Positions 61,837 to 64,000 of a DNA stretch of 64,000 nt are shown here, one piece after another. The stretch is taken from positions 248,001 through 312,000 of the forward strand of contig NZ_JXRP01000009.1 of NCBI RefSeq assembly GCF_000829435.1, written 5' to 3'. Each line of letters opens with the position of its first letter. Position 1 is the stretch's first letter. The DNA is from Jeotgalibacillus soli. Its GTDB lineage: Bacteria; Bacillota; Bacilli; Bacillales; Jeotgalibacillaceae. Position numbers and translations under genes: made by a program. The notes below the pieces were generated by a model. It searched no databases. It was not told where the DNA came from and saw only the letters and a program-made list of their open reading frames with translations.

Positions 61837-62736
61837 ATGTTTGCTGTCGCTTTAACGAATCACTACTGGTACAAGAATTTGAGTCGCCGGTCGCTTTCCC
61901 AGAAAGTTAATTTTTGGACACCGGGTCCTTGGAATATTCGTAAATTAAAGAAGGGGGATTTATTTTTATTTTTATTAAAGGCCCCGTACCGTCAAATCTG
62001 TGGATACGGACGCTTTCATGACTATGAAAATATAAGCGTGGAGGAGGCTTGGTTCCGTTTTGGTAAGGATAACGGGGTTCAATCCCTTTCCCAGTTTAGC
62101 AGGCAAGTAGAGGAATACATGCCGCACATGGCAAGTGATTTGTTTTCCGTAGAAATAGGAAGTATTGTGCTAACAGATGTTCATTTTTTTAATGAAAAAG
62201 AATTTATTCCTTTTCAAGAGCTCATTATTGATTTTCCTGACCAGGTGATGAAATTTAAATACTTTGAGGAAGATCACTATATTGAAGATCTACTTACTTC
62301 GTCTTCACCTAACCGTTCTTACGTTCTGGTGGAAGAGACAACAGGTCCGATGAATACAAGGAGTGCAGAGGGAGACCGCAACGAGATTAATTTTCAAAAG
62401 GAGGTCATGAAGAATTACGAAGAAACCTGTGCAATCAGCGGAGAAACCACATTTTCCTCCTTACAGCCTACATACGTTCAACCGTATCTCAATGAATCAA
62501 GTAATCATTCACAAAATGGTCTCCTGCTTCGTGCTGATTATAGTAAGTTATGGGATGAGGGCTTGATAACAGCTGATGAGCATAACCGAATTAAAGTGAG
62601 TGAGCTTCTTGCATCATCGAGCTATGCTGATCTTGGCGGGATTTATCTGCGTTTGCCTAGTAACCAGGAAAAAGCACCTTCAAAAGAAGCAATAGAATAC
62701 CATCGTGCATTCGTTTTTCGGTCGATGGAAAAATAG
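61837..62736 (+). CDS. HNH-endonuclease-family protein lacking catalytic histidines
   Basis: A 299-residue protein with the two-part plan of a family of putative restriction-type HNH nucleases. The N-terminal PUA/EVE-like part reads KLKKGDLFLFLLKAPYRQIC, then GYGRFHDYENISVEEAWFRF. The C-terminal part has CAISG (198-202), then PTYV (211-214) where the family has A-A-H-I, and NGLLLRADYSKLWD (227-240) where it has N-G-L-L-L-R-x-D-L-H-x-L-F-D. So both histidines are replaced, by Y213 and S236, while the N and the structural frame remain. AAGGATGTAG precedes the ATG. It may bind modified DNA without cutting. Confidence 0.75.
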   Translation: MFAVALTNHYWYKNLSRRSLSQKVNFWTPGPWNIRKLKKGDLFLFLLKAPYRQICGYGRFHDYENISVEEAWFRFGKDNGVQSLSQFSRQVEEYMPHMASDLFSVEIGSIVLTDVHFFNEKEFIPFQELIIDFPDQVMKFKYFEEDHYIEDLLTSSSPNRSYVLVEETTGPMNTRSAEGDRNEINFQKEVMKNYEETCAISGETTFSSLQPTYVQPYLNESSNHSQNGLLLRADYSKLWDEGLITADEHNRIKVSELLASSSYADLGGIYLRLPSNQEKAPSKEAIEYHRAFVFRSMEK

Positions 62737-62737
62737 A

Positions 62738-62776
62738 GAAAAGACGTTCCTGAAAAAGCAGGAACGTCTTTTTGTT
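62738..62776. terminator. Bidirectional terminator between convergent genes
   Basis: AAAAGACGTTCCTG and CAGGAACGTCTTTTT form a perfect stem around a short loop. Confidence 0.88.
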
Positions 62777-64000
62777 TTATTGTTTATTAGGATCATCGGT
62801 GGAATCCTTTTTTGGAGATTGCTGATCATTTAAATCCTTCCACGCTGATTGACTGTTAGAAAGATCCTCTGTTTCATATATAGATGTTGGGAAAGAATTT
62901 CTCGTTACCACCTCATTTGTTACCGGTTTTCTATATTCATTTTTAATTTCTTCCGCAGATTCCTTAGCACGTTCTGGTGACAATTCGGCGCTTCCAGCTT
63001 TCTTTTCCCATTTATCGAGATAGCGTGAGGCGTTATCACGGCCTCCAAGTCCAAACGCAAGACCAAATGCGAGAGCGGCAGCACCCAGGATTAAGATAAA
63101 CGCTGAATTGACGATGGTATCTGCAACACCAAGCTGATCGAGTGCCATAAAGAGAGCCAAAGCCATAATGGCATATTTAGCGACTGAGCTTAGCATGGAT
63201 AGCTCAGAGCCAGAGAACAGGCTGTCCAAAATCCGTTTTGTGATATTGGCCAGAATAATTCCCAAAGCCAAAATAATGACGGCTGTAATAACGCTTGGCA
63301 AAAATGCAAGAACTGCTGTACCAATGTTTACAAGGAAATTTAATCCGACAATTTGGAAAGCTTCTACGATAAAGAGGGTCACCACCACAAATTGTGCGAG
63401 ATATCCAGCAATGTCTGCAGGTGTCATTCTCGAATGTGAAGCTTTCCATCCTCCGATTTTCAGATGGTTTGCCGCATTATTAATGCTTAGTTTCGAAAGC
63501 AGATTTGTGACAAATTTACGCACCCATTTCCCGACCCAAATACCAATTGCAATGAAAGCAATTCCAATGAGGATGTTAGGAATCATAGCCATTACATCAT
63601 TCAGCATGTTAATGGCTGGTCCGGTAATACCCTCGATTTGCAATTGATCAAGAGCTGAAATCGTAACAGGGATCATAATAAGGATAAATACCACTGTCCC
63701 AGTGATAGACGAAATGGTTGTATCCTTTAAAAAATTGGAGAATCCAAGTCTGGCAGCAAGCTTATCTGTTCCAATAGCATGCAAGAAATTAGTAATAATA
63801 TCTCTTACAATTTTTGCTACAATCCAGCCTACAAGCAGGATGAATAAGGCTGCAATTAACCGCGGAATAAAGGCCAGGAAGCTTGCAAGCATAAGGCTGA
63901 ATGGCTCTGACACGGCATCAATGCCAAGGGCGCTTAAAATACCCGGAAGGAATAAAAGCAGCACAACATAAAATACGATCGTCCCTGCGTTTTCTACATA
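62777..64000 (-). CDS. Mechanosensitive channel-like protein (TM_helix repeats), 5' end outside window
   Basis: A membrane protein with at least 407 residues visible; the frame stays open to the window edge, so the N terminus is missing. It contains repeated conserved helix motifs of the MscS-related TM_helix family (IPRLIAALFILLVGWIVAKI, IPNILIGIAFIAIGIWVGKW, LPSVITAVIILALGIILANI) and ends with a glycine/alanine-rich pore-like helix (GAAALAFGLAFGLGGRDNAS) followed by a charged soluble tail of 90 residues. A channel that protects against osmotic downshift is the family expectation. It is convergent with the HNH-family gene. Confidence 0.85.
   Translation of the reverse strand, partial: YVENAGTIVFYVVLLLFLPGILSALGIDAVSEPFSLMLASFLAFIPRLIAALFILLVGWIVAKIVRDIITNFLHAIGTDKLAARLGFSNFLKDTTISSITGTVVFILIMIPVTISALDQLQIEGITGPAINMLNDVMAMIPNILIGIAFIAIGIWVGKWVRKFVTNLLSKLSINNAANHLKIGGWKASHSRMTPADIAGYLAQFVVVTLFIVEAFQIVGLNFLVNIGTAVLAFLPSVITAVIILALGIILANITKRILDSLFSGSELSMLSSVAKYAIMALALFMALDQLGVADTIVNSAFILILGAAALAFGLAFGLGGRDNASRYLDKWEKKAGSAELSPERAKESAEEIKNEYRKPVTNEVVTRNSFPTSIYETEDLSNSQSAWKDLNDQQSPKKDSTDDPNKQ

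Noticed and set aside
1-64000. CRISPR arrays, rRNA or tRNA genes
   Set aside because: No regularly spaced direct repeats and no recognisable rRNA or tRNA sequence were seen on either strand.

Overview
This 64 kb window comes from the chromosome of a low-GC, spore-forming member of the Bacillaceae. The indications are strong AGGAGG-type ribosome binding sites, frequent TTG and GTG starts, perfect catabolite-responsive elements (cre), a SleL/YaaH-type spore cortex lytic enzyme, a CatE-like dioxygenase, the 5-oxoprolinase genes pxpBCA, and dispersed palindromic repeats of a kind common in Bacillus relatives. I see no rRNA, tRNA, CRISPR array, intact insertion sequence or prophage.

Layout. 1-3.6 kb: end of a sugar ABC transporter operon with two sugar isomerase/epimerases and a Gfo/Idh dehydrogenase. 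3.7-5.7 kb: a cobalamin riboswitch with its own terminator in front of a hotdog acyl-CoA thioesterase, then a coiled-coil protein. 5.7-10.3 kb: a membrane diguanylate cyclase, an FAD oxidoreductase, a HAD phosphatase and the ECF S component ThiW. 10.4-13.9 kb: a Cys-rich copper-binding-type four-helix protein, a sensor kinase/response regulator pair and a BNR-type lipoprotein, probably a metal-response cluster. 14.2-20.8 kb: amidohydrolase, DUF59 protein and DJ-1 protein, followed by a CdaR-type regulator and glycolate oxidase GlcD-GlcF. The first two resemble accessory genes of diiron propane monooxygenase operons, but no monooxygenase is present. 20.8-28 kb: DinB protein, metallo-beta-lactamase-fold hydrolase, excisionase-like protein, an unrecognised zincin metallopeptidase, CatE, an NAD-dependent epimerase and aspartokinase.

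28-33.2 kb is an arsenic island: arsR-arsB-arsC, then arsD behind a second copy of the same operator, then relics of arsA, an MFS transporter and lgt, then an intact MFS transporter. 33.6-41.4 kb: a cytoplasmic alpha-amylase, an ACR3/BASS-type transporter, an ABC exporter and a secreted type I pullulanase with a cre site. 41.5-46.3 kb: VanZ-like protein and pxpB-pxpC-pxpA with an NRAMP transporter. 46.3-48.2 kb is a graveyard: a fragment of an aminoglycoside 6-adenylyltransferase and a decayed ABC ATPase/permease pair. 48.2-50.4 kb: SleL and a cupin. 50.5-58 kb: an AraC-type regulator with a pseudo-receiver domain, then a complete histidine utilisation operon hutU-hutI-hutG-hutH, without hutP. 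58-64 kb: a small basic protein, an MHYT-GGDEF-EAL protein, a 56-residue membrane protein, relics of a GntR/ABC operon, an HNH-family protein that lacks its catalytic histidines, and a mechanosensitive-channel-like protein running off the right end.

Taken together this is a catabolic and stress-response region: sugar/glycoside, starch, glycolate, histidine and 5-oxoproline use under carbon catabolite control, plus arsenic and probable copper handling, interspersed with several operons in decay. Functions are assigned from motifs and remembered family resemblance; no database search was possible.
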